From Bradyrhizobium algeriense (GTDB lineage: Bacteria > Pseudomonadota > Alphaproteobacteria > Rhizobiales > Xanthobacteraceae), in contig NZ_JAZHRV010000001.1 of NCBI RefSeq assembly GCF_036924595.1, forward strand, positions 2,480,001 to 2,544,000: a DNA stretch of 64,000 bases, read 5' to 3'. The translations under genes were made by a program, and so were the position numbers. Below, piece after piece: positions 26,688-35,375 of this stretch. Positions within the stretch are counted from its first letter, which is position 1, and every line of letters begins with the position of its first letter. Below the pieces are notes generated by a model. That model did not search any database. It saw nothing but the letters and a program-made list of their open reading frames with translations, and had not been told where the DNA came from.

Positions 26688-28229
26688 ATGAAGATGGTTA
26701 AGAGCCTTATTCTCGGCTCAGCGGCGGGTCTGATCGCCATGAGCGGAGCTCAGGCGGCCGATCTTCCCGTCAAGGCCAAAGCGGTCGAGTACGTGAGGAT
26801 CTGCTCCCTGTATGGCGCGGGTTTCTTCTATATCCCGGGCACCGACACCTGCATCAAGCTGGGTGGTTATCTGCGCGTTGACACCACGTTCAACGGCTCG
26901 CCATACGATGAGCCGGCTTGGAGCGGTGATCAGGGTCAAGGCAATCGCTATCGCGATTACTTCGCTTCCCGTTCCCGTATGGCGCTGACGGTCGATACCC
27001 GTACCGCCACTGAATACGGTGTGGTTCGCACCTTCGGTCAGCTGGACTGGTCGTTCGCCTCGCCGAGCGGCAGCGTCAGAGAAGTGGGATTTGCAGGCCA
27101 GGCCGGCGGCCTGAACAACGGCCAGCAGATCGCGACGGAAATGCTGTTCATCCAGTTCGCTGGATTCACTTTCGGTCGGTCGGCTTCGGCCTATGCGACG
27201 CCCTGGCATGGTTATCCAGGCAACAACACCTCGTTCCTGGTTGGCGGTCATGACACCGTTACCGGTACGAACAACATCCAGTACACTGCTCAGTTCGGCA
27301 ACGGCGTGTCGGGCACCATCGGTCTGGATGACCCGCTCGCGTTCAACCGCACCAGCGTGTACAATCTGGCTACGGGCGGGGCTTCGCTCGCATCCCTTAA
27401 CGCCAACGGAGCCGGCGTTAACGCTTATGCGGGCGTGCATGCTCCCGACATCGTCGGCAACATTCGTGTCGACCAGGCTTGGGGTCTGTTCCAGATTTCA
27501 GGCGCACTGCATGAGGTTAACGGTTCGTACAACAACCTGACGTTGGGCGCAGCGAACAACCTGTCGGAAATCTCCGGCCATCCCGAGACCAAGTGGGGCG
27601 GTTCGGTGATGGCTGCCTTGCAGATCAAGAACATCCCGACCGGTGCCGGCGACGACATCAAGATGGATGTGAGCTGGGGCAAGGGCGACATCAAGAACAT
27701 CGTTGGCACCAGCGCTGGCGTACGGCCTTTCCAGATGTACAGCAACGGCGCCGCTGGCACTTACCAGAGCATCGGCTTCGCTAACGCAACCGATGGCGTC
27801 TATCTGCCGACATCTGCCGGCGGTGACGGGTCGATCCATCTGACCGAAGGTTTTGGTTTCCGTGGTGCGTTCAACCACAACTGGGATCCTTACTGGTCGA
27901 CCAGCCTGTTCGGCGGCTACGCTGCCATTCGGTATGACGGCACGGCGAAGGCCAGCTATTGTGCTGCCTACGCTGCGAGCAACACCGGCGCCCAGTCTGT
28001 GGATTTCAGCTGCAACCCCGACTTCAATCTCTCGCAGATTGGTCTGATCACCCGCTGGACTCCCGTCAAGAACCTGACGTTCTCGGCCGAAGTGCTCTAT
28101 TTCCACCTCGACCAGAAGTTCTCCGGTTCCAAGATCCTGACGCCGGCGAATCCGAAGCCGACCGCCATCTACCAGTACAAGGATCAGGATACGGTCAGCT
28201 TGAACATTCGCGCTCAGCGTAACTTCTGA
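26688..28229 (+). CDS. Outer-membrane porin (Porin_2 family), copy 1
   Basis: 513 aa. Signal peptide MKMVKSLILGSAAGLIAM... cleaved after AQA, mature start ADLPVKAKAVEYVRICSLYGAG. The N-terminal FYIPGTDTCIKLGGYLRVDTTF, many alternating hydrophobic strands and the C-terminal aromatic ending RAQRNF (terminal Phe for BAM recognition) define an alpha-proteobacterial trimeric general porin (Omp2/RopA type). Strong GGAGG site before ATG. Ends before an intrinsic terminator. Paralogous to the following gene, mainly differing in the predicted surface loops and the region around residues 220-245. Confidence 0.96.
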   Translation: MKMVKSLILGSAAGLIAMSGAQAADLPVKAKAVEYVRICSLYGAGFFYIPGTDTCIKLGGYLRVDTTFNGSPYDEPAWSGDQGQGNRYRDYFASRSRMALTVDTRTATEYGVVRTFGQLDWSFASPSGSVREVGFAGQAGGLNNGQQIATEMLFIQFAGFTFGRSASAYATPWHGYPGNNTSFLVGGHDTVTGTNNIQYTAQFGNGVSGTIGLDDPLAFNRTSVYNLATGGASLASLNANGAGVNAYAGVHAPDIVGNIRVDQAWGLFQISGALHEVNGSYNNLTLGAANNLSEISGHPETKWGGSVMAALQIKNIPTGAGDDIKMDVSWGKGDIKNIVGTSAGVRPFQMYSNGAAGTYQSIGFANATDGVYLPTSAGGDGSIHLTEGFGFRGAFNHNWDPYWSTSLFGGYAAIRYDGTAKASYCAAYAASNTGAQSVDFSCNPDFNLSQIGLITRWTPVKNLTFSAEVLYFHLDQKFSGSKILTPANPKPTAIYQYKDQDTVSLNIRAQRNF

Positions 28230-28259
28230 TCTCGAACGTCTGACAACTTTCTAGGAGAA

Positions 28260-28288
28260 TCCCCGGCAGGAAACTGCCGGGGATTTTT
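28260..28288 (+). terminator. Intrinsic terminator after porin copy 1
   Basis: TCCCCGGCAG (28260-28269), loop GAAA, CTGCCGGGGA (28274-28283), then TTTTT. A strong stem plus T-run, 30 bases after the stop codon. Confidence 0.92.
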
Positions 28289-28629
28289 CGTTGTGCGACC
28301 GCGTTCAGGACACCGGGGGCCCTGAATTCGTGCGCTCCGGTTGCAGCGCTCTGATCGCCGGGCGGAATACGAGGCTTTGCGAGCGAAGAGCGATGGCCAC
28401 GGCACCGGAGGGCCCCGGCGCTTGACGTTGCGCAGCGTGATCCGCGTCATCAGCATTGGATTCTCACGCCGAACGCCTCGACGTGTTGCACAAGACCCAC
28501 AGCCACGGAAAAACCAGCGCTGTTCACGGTCATGTCACGCTCCGACTCAGATTTTGGCGGTATTCCTTCAGCCATATAAACATGCTGCTGCATCCAAAAG
28601 CCTGCAGACGCAAAAGGAGAACAAACAAA
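28289..28629. other. Intergenic between the porins
   Basis: About 340 bases, no convincing gene. The long ORF that opens at 28456 runs through here in frame with porin copy 2 but its first 58 codons look like leader DNA: no signal peptide and no family resemblance. Ends in an AAAAGGAGAACAAACAAAGTG start region. Confidence 0.5.
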
Positions 28630-30210
28630 GTGACAACGTTCAAAAAACTTATCCTTGGCTCGGTCGCTGGTATTTTCGCCGTCGGCACGGCGCAGGCGGC
28701 CGATCTTCCGGTCAAGGCAAAGGCGGTCGAGTACGTGAGGGTCTGCTCGCTGTACGGTGCTGGTTTCTTCTACATCCCCGGCACGGATACCTGCATCAAG
28801 CTGGGTGGCTACCTGCGTGTCGACACCACGTTCAACGGCGGACCGCACGGCCAGCCGGCCTGGAATGGCGATCTGGGCCAGGGAAATCGCTATCGCGACT
28901 CCTTCGCTTCCCGTTCACGTATGGCGTTCACCGTTGATACCCGCACCGCCACCGAATATGGCGTGGTCCGTACCTTCGGTCAGTTGGATTGGTCGTTCAC
29001 CTCGCCGAGCGGCAGCGTCAGGGACGTTGGAACCACAAGCAACGGGCAGCAGATCAACACCGAATATCTCTTCATCCAGTTCGCCGGATTCACCTTCGGT
29101 AAGTCTTCTTCGGCCTACTCGACCCCTTGGAACGGTTACCCGGGCAACCTCAGTGCGAGCCTGCTCGGCGGCAACAACACCGACACCGGCCTGAACAACA
29201 TCCAGTACACCGCTGAGTTCGGCAATGGCGTGTCGGCCAGCATCGGCCTGGACGATCCGCTCTCCTTCAACCGCACCAACGTGTTCAACCTGGCCACGAC
29301 CTCGGCTGCCGGCGTTGTTACGCTCGCGAGTCTTAACGCGAACGGAGTCGGCACCAACGCCTATGCGGGCGTGCATGCTCCCGACGTCGTCGGCAGAATC
29401 CGTGTCGATCAGGCCTGGGGTCTGTTCCAGATTTCAGGCGCGCTGCATGAAGTTAACGCTTCGTACAACTCGCTGACCCTGGGTGCGGCGAACGAATTTT
29501 CGGAAATCTCTGGCCACCCCGAATCAAAGTGGGGCGGTTCGGTGATGGCCGCGTTGCAGATCAAGAACCTCCCGACCGGTGCTGGCGACGACATCAAGTT
29601 CGATGTGTCCTATGCAAAGGGCGACACCAAGAATGTGCTCGGTGTAAGCGGATCCTCGCCCAGCTTTGCGATGTTCGGCAGCAGCGGATCCGCCTATCAG
29701 AGCGTTGGATTCGGTGCGACCACTGACGGCGTCTATCTTCCTGGCGCTGGCGGCACGGACGGCATCAAGCTCACGACGGCTTGGGGCTTCCGTGGTGCGT
29801 TCAATCACAACTGGAACCCATACTGGTCGACCAGCTTGTTTGGAGGCTACTCCAGCGTACGATATGATGGTGGAGCTAACGACAACCTGGGGGGTGCGGG
29901 AACAACCTCGGCCAAGGGCGCCTATTGTGCGGCATTCGCGGCCAACCATCCAGGCCAGGCGTTGGTCGGCAATGCCGCCGGCGCATATTCCTGTAATCCC
30001 GACTTCAATGTCTCGCAGCTTGGCCTTCTTACGCGCTGGACTCCGGTAAAGAACCTGACGTTCTCGGCCGAAGCGCAGTGGTTGCACCTGGACCAGAAGA
30101 TGTCGGGCAGTTCCGTGTTCGCCGCGACTGCTCCAAAGCCGACGGCTCTCTACGAGTTCAAGGATCAGAACACGTATCTGCTACAGCTTCGCGCTCAGCG
30201 TAACTTCTGA
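28630..30210 (+). CDS. Outer-membrane porin (Porin_2 family), copy 2
   Basis: 526 aa. GTG start at 28630 with AGGAG 10 bases upstream gives a proper signal peptide (TTFKKLILGSVAGIFAVGTAQA) before the mature AADLPVKAKAVEYVRVCSLYGAG. Most of the barrel matches copy 1, including FYIPGTDTCIKLGGYLRVDTTF and the C-terminal RAQRNF, while insertions such as GGANDNLGGAGTTSAKGAYCAA (about residues 415-440) differ, as expected of surface loops. Own intrinsic terminator with the same core as copy 1. Confidence 0.95.
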   Translation: MTTFKKLILGSVAGIFAVGTAQAADLPVKAKAVEYVRVCSLYGAGFFYIPGTDTCIKLGGYLRVDTTFNGGPHGQPAWNGDLGQGNRYRDSFASRSRMAFTVDTRTATEYGVVRTFGQLDWSFTSPSGSVRDVGTTSNGQQINTEYLFIQFAGFTFGKSSSAYSTPWNGYPGNLSASLLGGNNTDTGLNNIQYTAEFGNGVSASIGLDDPLSFNRTNVFNLATTSAAGVVTLASLNANGVGTNAYAGVHAPDVVGRIRVDQAWGLFQISGALHEVNASYNSLTLGAANEFSEISGHPESKWGGSVMAALQIKNLPTGAGDDIKFDVSYAKGDTKNVLGVSGSSPSFAMFGSSGSAYQSVGFGATTDGVYLPGAGGTDGIKLTTAWGFRGAFNHNWNPYWSTSLFGGYSSVRYDGGANDNLGGAGTTSAKGAYCAAFAANHPGQALVGNAAGAYSCNPDFNVSQLGLLTRWTPVKNLTFSAEAQWLHLDQKMSGSSVFAATAPKPTALYEFKDQNTYLLQLRAQRNF

Positions 30211-30238
30211 TCCCGAAAGACTTGAAGCACTCGGAGAA

Positions 30239-30267
30239 CCCCCGGCAGGCAACTGCCGGGGGTTTTT
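30239..30267 (+). terminator. Intrinsic terminator after porin copy 2
   Basis: CCCCCGGCAG (30239-30248), loop GCAA, CTGCCGGGGG (30253-30262), then TTTTT. The core is the same as that of the terminator after copy 1. Confidence 0.93.
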
Positions 30268-30681
30268 CTTTGCCGCGTGCTGGTCTGCTACCGGCCGGTT
30301 GATCGTGCATGCGCGCCGCGCGGTGCGACCGCCGCAAGCTCGATGGATAGGAGCGCTGGCGAGGCGTATGGCCTCGCGGCGCGAAGCGGCCGCAGGCTGC
30401 GTAGCAGACGCGTCGTCCGCTAAAGCGCGCGAGCACCAAGCCAAGCAAATCAGTATCGAGGTCTAAAGCCTGTGGTTGTTCGGCCAGAGGTCGCTACAAA
30501 ACTGGAATGACGCCCCGGTACAGAGGCTACGCAACGCTTCACGCGTTGAGGGATCATCGCATGCATCGCGTTCATAACGAGATTGAGCAGGACCTGGTGT
30601 AATTGTACGGAAGATTGGGATGCCAGATCTCCACCGTTATGCGGCGGCTGCGCATTGAAAGGATGGTCGCAATTAGACGTA
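30268..30681. other. Intergenic, no gene recognised
   Basis: About 414 bases between the porin terminator and the FixK/FNR box. Short ORFs show no family resemblance. A frame around 30560-30612 (MHRVHNEIEQDLV, then stop) may be a gene fragment but is too short to place. Confidence 0.35.
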
Positions 30682-30695
30682 TTGATTTAGATCAA
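30682..30695. promoter_or_regulatory. FixK/FNR-type box TTGATTTAGATCAA
   Basis: TTGAT-N4-ATCAA, a full match to the CRP/FNR-family anaerobic box (consensus TTGAT-N4-ATCAA). In Bradyrhizobium FixK2 uses such sites under microaerobic conditions. Centred at about 30688.5. If it acts as a class II site (-41.5), transcription would start near 30730, so the FGE start at 30784 would be the better choice over 30721. Confidence 0.7.
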
Positions 30696-30783
30696 GATCG
30701 CCGGTTTCCCAGCGGGTGAAATGGCGCTCATGCTCGCAGGAATGGCCCTTGGCCGGCATCCCGCGATGATCACCGGGGGTGAC

Positions 30784-31785
30784 ATGACGGCGCTCTTCTC
30801 TGCCTCCACGGCTAAGGCTGATGTCACGGTTGATGACTTCTCCTCGCAGCCTGATGGGATGATCTGGATACCCAGTGGCACTTTCCGCATGGGGTCGGAC
30901 AAGCATTATCCCGAAGAAGCGCCGGCGCACCGTGTCACGGTGGACGGTTTTTGGATGGACCGCTATCCGGTGACGAACCGGCAATTCAGGGAATTCGTAA
31001 GGGCCACCAAACACATCACCGTCGCCGAAATCACACCGGACCCCAAGGATTATCCGGGAATGCTCCCGCATATGATCTACGCGGGCTCGCTGATGTTCTT
31101 GCCGCCCAACCACCCGGTCAACCTCCGTGATTTCAGCCAGTGGTGGACCTTCGCCAAGGGCGCGCAATGGCGGCATCCCTACGGACCCGGAAGCAACATC
31201 CGTGGGCTGGACGATCATCCGGTCGTGCACGTGGCCTTCAGCGATGCGCTCGCCTACGCCAAATGGGCTGGCAAGGATCTGCCAACCGAAGCGGAATGGG
31301 AATTCGCAGCGCGCGGTGGGCTCGACGACGCCGAATTCGCGTGGGGCGACGAATTCACACCGGCCGGCCGCCACATGGCAAACACCTGGCAGGGAGAATT
31401 CCCTCGGCAGAATGCCAATGCCGATGGCTTCGAGCGCACCTCGCCGGTCAGTGCATTCCCGCCCAACGGCTATGAGTTGCACGACATGATCGGCAACGTC
31501 TGGGAATGGACTGCCGACTGGTATTCGCCAAAGCATCAGGCGGATGCGGCGAAGGCCTGCTGCATTCCAAAGAACCCGCGCGGCGGGCGCGAGGACAACA
31601 GCTACGACCCCCGAACGACTAACGTGAAGATTCCACAGAAGGTCATCAAAGGCGGCTCGCATTTGTGCGCGCCGAACTACTGCCGACGCTACCGGCCGGC
31701 TGCGCGACACGCAGAGCCGGTCGATACTTCCACCAGTCATCTTGGCTTTCGATGCATCAGGCGAGAAGCCTCTGATGCATCATGA
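30784..31785 (+). CDS. Formylglycine-generating enzyme (FGE/SUMF1 family)
   Basis: About 333 aa oxygen-dependent enzyme that converts the active-site Cys of sulfatases to formylglycine. The C-terminal GGSHLCAPNYCRRYRPAARH carries both conserved active-site cysteines (in human FGE C336 and C341), and the GNVWEWTADWYSP, FAARGG and FRMGSD motifs are in place. No signal peptide, so it is cytoplasmic and would act before export. Upstream ATGs at 30721 and 30766 give longer forms; I chose 30784 because of the promoter geometry, with modest confidence. Followed by two sulfatase genes, the natural clients. Preceded by a FixK/FNR box. Confidence 0.9.
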   Translation: MTALFSASTAKADVTVDDFSSQPDGMIWIPSGTFRMGSDKHYPEEAPAHRVTVDGFWMDRYPVTNRQFREFVRATKHITVAEITPDPKDYPGMLPHMIYAGSLMFLPPNHPVNLRDFSQWWTFAKGAQWRHPYGPGSNIRGLDDHPVVHVAFSDALAYAKWAGKDLPTEAEWEFAARGGLDDAEFAWGDEFTPAGRHMANTWQGEFPRQNANADGFERTSPVSAFPPNGYELHDMIGNVWEWTADWYSPKHQADAAKACCIPKNPRGGREDNSYDPRTTNVKIPQKVIKGGSHLCAPNYCRRYRPAARHAEPVDTSTSHLGFRCIRREASDAS

Positions 31786-31803
31786 AAAAGGGAGAGCGAA
31801 GCT

Positions 31804-33621
31804 ATGTTGAGTACCATATTCGCTGCCAAGCCACCATTAATTGCAACACCGCCACGCAAGACGCGTTGTTTGCTTGAGCGTTCATGCGCTGTCCTGCTGA
31901 GCGCGACGATGATGATGCCGCTGGCCGGCACGCCGGCAACCGCACAGCAGCCGGCTCGGCAACCGGCTCAGCAGCCGGCGCAGCCAGCTCAGCAACCGGC
32001 GCAGAAACCCAACATCATTTTCATCATGGGCGATGACATCGGCTGGATGCAGCCGAGTATCTACCATCGCGGCCTGATGGTCGGCGAGACGCCCAACATC
32101 GATCGCATCGGGCAGGAAGGTGCGATGTTCACGGACTATGTGGCCATGCAGAGCTGCACCTCCGGCCGCAACGCCTTCTTCACCGGCATGTATCCGCTGC
32201 GCACGGGCATGATCCCGCCACAGCTCCCCGGAAGCCCGTCCTATCTGCGGCCCGGCACGCCGGCGATCGCAAAGTTCATGCTCGATCTCGGCTACAACAC
32301 CGGCGAATTCGGCAAGAACCATCTGGGCGACCACACCGATTCCCTGCCGACCGCGCACGGCTTCCAGGAATACTGGGGCTATCTCTACCACCTCGACGCA
32401 ATGCAGGGGGTGAGCTTCCCCGACATCAACAAGACGCCGCTCCAGCAGACAGTTGCGCCGCCTTGCCGGAACACGCCGATTCCCGGTATCCCGGAAGTGC
32501 CCGGTGCCGTGGATCCCAAGACCACGCTGTGCCTCACGCCCCCTCGCAATGTTCTGTCGTGCAAGTCCTCGGACGGCACGAGCAAGAACCAGATGTGCGC
32601 TGACGAGGGCCCGCTGACGCTGGATCGCTCCAAGACGGTGGACGAAGAGATCTCGACGAAGGTCATCGAGTTCCTCGACCGCAACGACCCGAAGAAGACC
32701 AACAAACCATTCTTCGTCTGGTACAACCCGGCGCGCATGCACGTCGTCACCGTTCTGTCGCCGAAGTACGAGGCCATGCTGGGCGAGCGCGGCGGCAAGG
32801 ACTGGGGCACCAACGAAGCCGGCATGAAGCAGATGGACGACAACATCGGTCTCGTCCTCAAGAAACTGGACGATATGGGCCAAGCCAACAACACGATCGT
32901 TGTGTTCACCACCGACAATGGTGCCGAGGCGATCTCCTTCCCGGACGGCGGCGTGACCCCGTTCAAGGGCCAGAAGGGCGAGGCCTGGGAAGGCGGCTAC
33001 CGCGCGCCGATGGTGATCAAATGGCCGGGCGTCATCAAACCGGGCACGGTGCACAACCAGTTGTTCGCCGCTCTCGACTGGGTACCCACGCTGACCGACA
33101 TCGGCGGCGGGCCCAAGGGTGACGAACTGAAGCAGCAGATCGAGGCGGGCCGGTATCCCGGCATCGTCAAGACGACGTTGGACGGCGTCAACCAGCGTGA
33201 CTTCCTGGAAGGCAAATCGGCCAAATCGGCACGCGACTACTTCTTCTATTTCTCAGGCTCAACGCCGTCGGCGGTGCGCTACAAGAACTGGAAGATGTAC
33301 TACACCATGTCGCAGCCCGGGCCGGCCGGGTGGATCCTGCCTCTGATCCCCTTCCACTTCACCTTGGTCCAGAACATCAAGCGTGATCCCTTCGAGCAGA
33401 GCGTCGGCACCGACCAGAAGTCGGCGATGAGCATGGGCGGTGCACTCGGCGCCCCGGCGACCGCCTTCCAGTACGACTGGAACATGCTGCCAATCGGCCA
33501 GCGGCTGTGGCTGGAGCACTTGTTGACCTACGAAAAGTTCCCGCCGCTGCAGCCGCCGGAAACCTACAATCTCAGTCAGGTCCTCGAGCAGGTCAAGAAC
33601 AGCCGCCACGCCAGCGACTAG
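31804..33621 (+). CDS. Exported sulfatase with a CTSGR active-site motif
   Basis: 605 aa arylsulfatase A-like enzyme. Signal peptide ends near TPATAQ, followed by a Q/P/A-rich linker of PAQQ repeats. Catalytic core: NIIFIMGDDIGW (Ca-binding Asp pair), SCTSGRNAFFTG where the modified Cys sits, GKNHLGDHTDSLP (Lys/His), VWYNPARMHV, TTDNGAEAISFPDG and FKGQKGEAWEGGYRAP (Lys). The active-site motif is C-T-S-G-R; the standard is C-x-P/A-x-R, so the third position is Ser. That residue matters for FGE recognition, so modification efficiency is uncertain. 18 bases after the FGE stop, in operon. Substrate unknown. Confidence 0.93.
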   Translation: MLSTIFAAKPPLIATPPRKTRCLLERSCAVLLSATMMMPLAGTPATAQQPARQPAQQPAQPAQQPAQKPNIIFIMGDDIGWMQPSIYHRGLMVGETPNIDRIGQEGAMFTDYVAMQSCTSGRNAFFTGMYPLRTGMIPPQLPGSPSYLRPGTPAIAKFMLDLGYNTGEFGKNHLGDHTDSLPTAHGFQEYWGYLYHLDAMQGVSFPDINKTPLQQTVAPPCRNTPIPGIPEVPGAVDPKTTLCLTPPRNVLSCKSSDGTSKNQMCADEGPLTLDRSKTVDEEISTKVIEFLDRNDPKKTNKPFFVWYNPARMHVVTVLSPKYEAMLGERGGKDWGTNEAGMKQMDDNIGLVLKKLDDMGQANNTIVVFTTDNGAEAISFPDGGVTPFKGQKGEAWEGGYRAPMVIKWPGVIKPGTVHNQLFAALDWVPTLTDIGGGPKGDELKQQIEAGRYPGIVKTTLDGVNQRDFLEGKSAKSARDYFFYFSGSTPSAVRYKNWKMYYTMSQPGPAGWILPLIPFHFTLVQNIKRDPFEQSVGTDQKSAMSMGGALGAPATAFQYDWNMLPIGQRLWLEHLLTYEKFPPLQPPETYNLSQVLEQVKNSRHASD

Positions 33622-33649
33622 CCGCGTGAGACGAGCATGATGCGACTAG

Positions 33650-33673
33650 GCGGACGCCCTCACGGGCGTCCGC
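33650..33673 (+). other. Perfect 10-bp hairpin between the sulfatase genes
   Basis: GCGGACGCCC (33650-33659), loop TCAC, GGGCGTCCGC (33664-33673). Located 28 bases after the first sulfatase stop and about 50 before the second start. No T-run, so it is more likely an mRNA stability or partial-termination element that sets relative sulfatase amounts. Confidence 0.55.
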
Positions 33674-33724
33674 ACACGACAGGTTAGCGATAAACGCGCT
33701 GAGTGAATCGGGAGGTTGCCTATC

Positions 33725-35323
33725 ATGAGCATCGTCAGGAACGCTTGTGTCGGTCTTCTCACATCGCTCGCTGCCGCGACGACGCTGGTCACGCCCCTTT
33801 CCGCCCAACAACAACAGAAGCCCAACATCCTCGTCATCATGGGCGACGACATCGGCTACTGGAACATCAGCGGCTACAATCGCGGCATGATGGGCTACCG
33901 CACGCCCAACATCGATCGCATCGCCAACGAAGGCGCGATCTTCACCGACTATTACGGACAGCAATCCTGCACCGCAGGTCGCGCCGCGTTCATTACCGGC
34001 CAAAGCCCATTGCGCACGGGACTCTTGAAGGTGGGCCTGCCGGGCGCGAAGGAAGGCCTGTCGGGAAAGGATCCGACGATTGCCGATCTACTCAAACCGC
34101 AGGGCTATGCGACCGGGCAGTTCGGCAAGAACCATCTCGGCGACCGCAACGAATTTCTGCCCACGGTGCACGGTTTCGACGAGTTCTTCGGCAACCTCTA
34201 TCATTTGAATGCGGAGGACGAGCCGGAGCACCCGGACTATCCGAAGAATCCGGCATTCAGGGCGCAGTTTGGTCCGCGTGGCGTCATGAAATGCGTGGCG
34301 ACCACCGTCGACACACCGGGCGACGATCCGCGCTTCGGCCCATGGGGCAAGCAGAAGTGCGAGGATACCGGACCGCTCACCAAGAAGCGCATGGAGACAG
34401 TCGACGAGGAATTCCTCAACGCCTCGGTGGACTTCATCGACCGCGCCAATCGCGACAAGAAGCCGTTCTTTGTGTGGTTCAATTCGAGCCGCATGCACAT
34501 CTGGACTCGCCTCAAGCCTGAGTCCCAGGGAAAAACCGGCCTTGGTATCTATCCCGATGGCATGGTGGAGCATGACGGGCAAGTCGGGCAATTACTGAAA
34601 AAACTCGACGATCTCGGCATCGCCAACAACACGATCGTTATCTACACAACCGATAACGGCGCCGAGACATTCTCATGGCCCGACGGCGGAACCACGCCGT
34701 TCAAGGGCGAGAAGAACACCAACTGGGAGGGTGGCTATCGCGTGCCGGCGATGGTGCGCTGGCCCGGGCTGGTGCCCCCGCGAACCGAGATCAACGACGT
34801 CTTTTCGGCAGAGGACTGGGCGACGACGCTGGTCGCGGCGGCGGGCGAGCCCGACGTCAAGACAAAGCTGCTGGTGGGCTACGATGCCGGTGGCAAGAAC
34901 TTCAAGGTCCACCTCGACGGGTACGACCAGCGTGACCTTCTCGCCCGCAAGGGCGCCAACAAGCGCCGCGAATTCTTCTACTGGACTGACGACGGCAACC
35001 TTGCCGGTCTTCGTTACGACCAATGGAAGGCGGTATTCATGGAACAGAAGGCCCATGGGTTTGACGTGTGGGCGCAGCCGATGATTCAACTTCGTTTGCC
35101 GTCGCTGTTTAACCTCCGATCCGACCCGTTCGAGCGAGCCCAGCATGAAGCCGGCGATTACGTCCGGTGGTTCGTGGAGCATGCCTTTGTGCTCGTCCCC
35201 GCTCAGGCGATCGTGGGGCAGCATCTCATGAGCTTCCAGCAGTTTCCGCCGAGGCAACGACCGGGTTCATTCTCCGTCGAGCAGGCAATGGAAAAGCTAA
35301 GGAATCCGCCGTCCAGCAATTGA
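33725..35323 (+). CDS. Exported sulfatase with canonical CTAGR motif
   Basis: Arylsulfatase A-like enzyme, about 532 aa. Signal peptide MSIVRNACVGLLTSLAAATT ending near SAQ. Core motifs: NILVIMGDDIGYW, SCTAGRAAFITG with the canonical C-x-A-x-R formylglycine site, GKNHLGDRNEFLP, VWFNSSRMHI, TTDNGAETFSWPDG and FKGEKNTNWEGGYRVP. It is paralogous to the preceding gene but shorter in the middle. The ATG at 33725 (MSIVRNACVG) is preferred over the in-frame codon at 33716. Both sulfatases would be exported and act on sulfate esters in the periplasm; substrate unknown. Confidence 0.94.
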   Translation: MSIVRNACVGLLTSLAAATTLVTPLSAQQQQKPNILVIMGDDIGYWNISGYNRGMMGYRTPNIDRIANEGAIFTDYYGQQSCTAGRAAFITGQSPLRTGLLKVGLPGAKEGLSGKDPTIADLLKPQGYATGQFGKNHLGDRNEFLPTVHGFDEFFGNLYHLNAEDEPEHPDYPKNPAFRAQFGPRGVMKCVATTVDTPGDDPRFGPWGKQKCEDTGPLTKKRMETVDEEFLNASVDFIDRANRDKKPFFVWFNSSRMHIWTRLKPESQGKTGLGIYPDGMVEHDGQVGQLLKKLDDLGIANNTIVIYTTDNGAETFSWPDGGTTPFKGEKNTNWEGGYRVPAMVRWPGLVPPRTEINDVFSAEDWATTLVAAAGEPDVKTKLLVGYDAGGKNFKVHLDGYDQRDLLARKGANKRREFFYWTDDGNLAGLRYDQWKAVFMEQKAHGFDVWAQPMIQLRLPSLFNLRSDPFERAQHEAGDYVRWFVEHAFVLVPAQAIVGQHLMSFQQFPPRQRPGSFSVEQAMEKLRNPPSSN

Positions 35324-35375
35324 ATTCGGCACGCCTCCGATTGAACGCAAGTAGCGAAACGCAAGGAGTTTTATC

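Noticed and set aside
28456..28629. N-terminal extension of porin copy 2
   Set aside because: The in-frame codons before 28630 do not form a signal peptide, while the GTG at 28630 has a good ribosome binding site and signal sequence.
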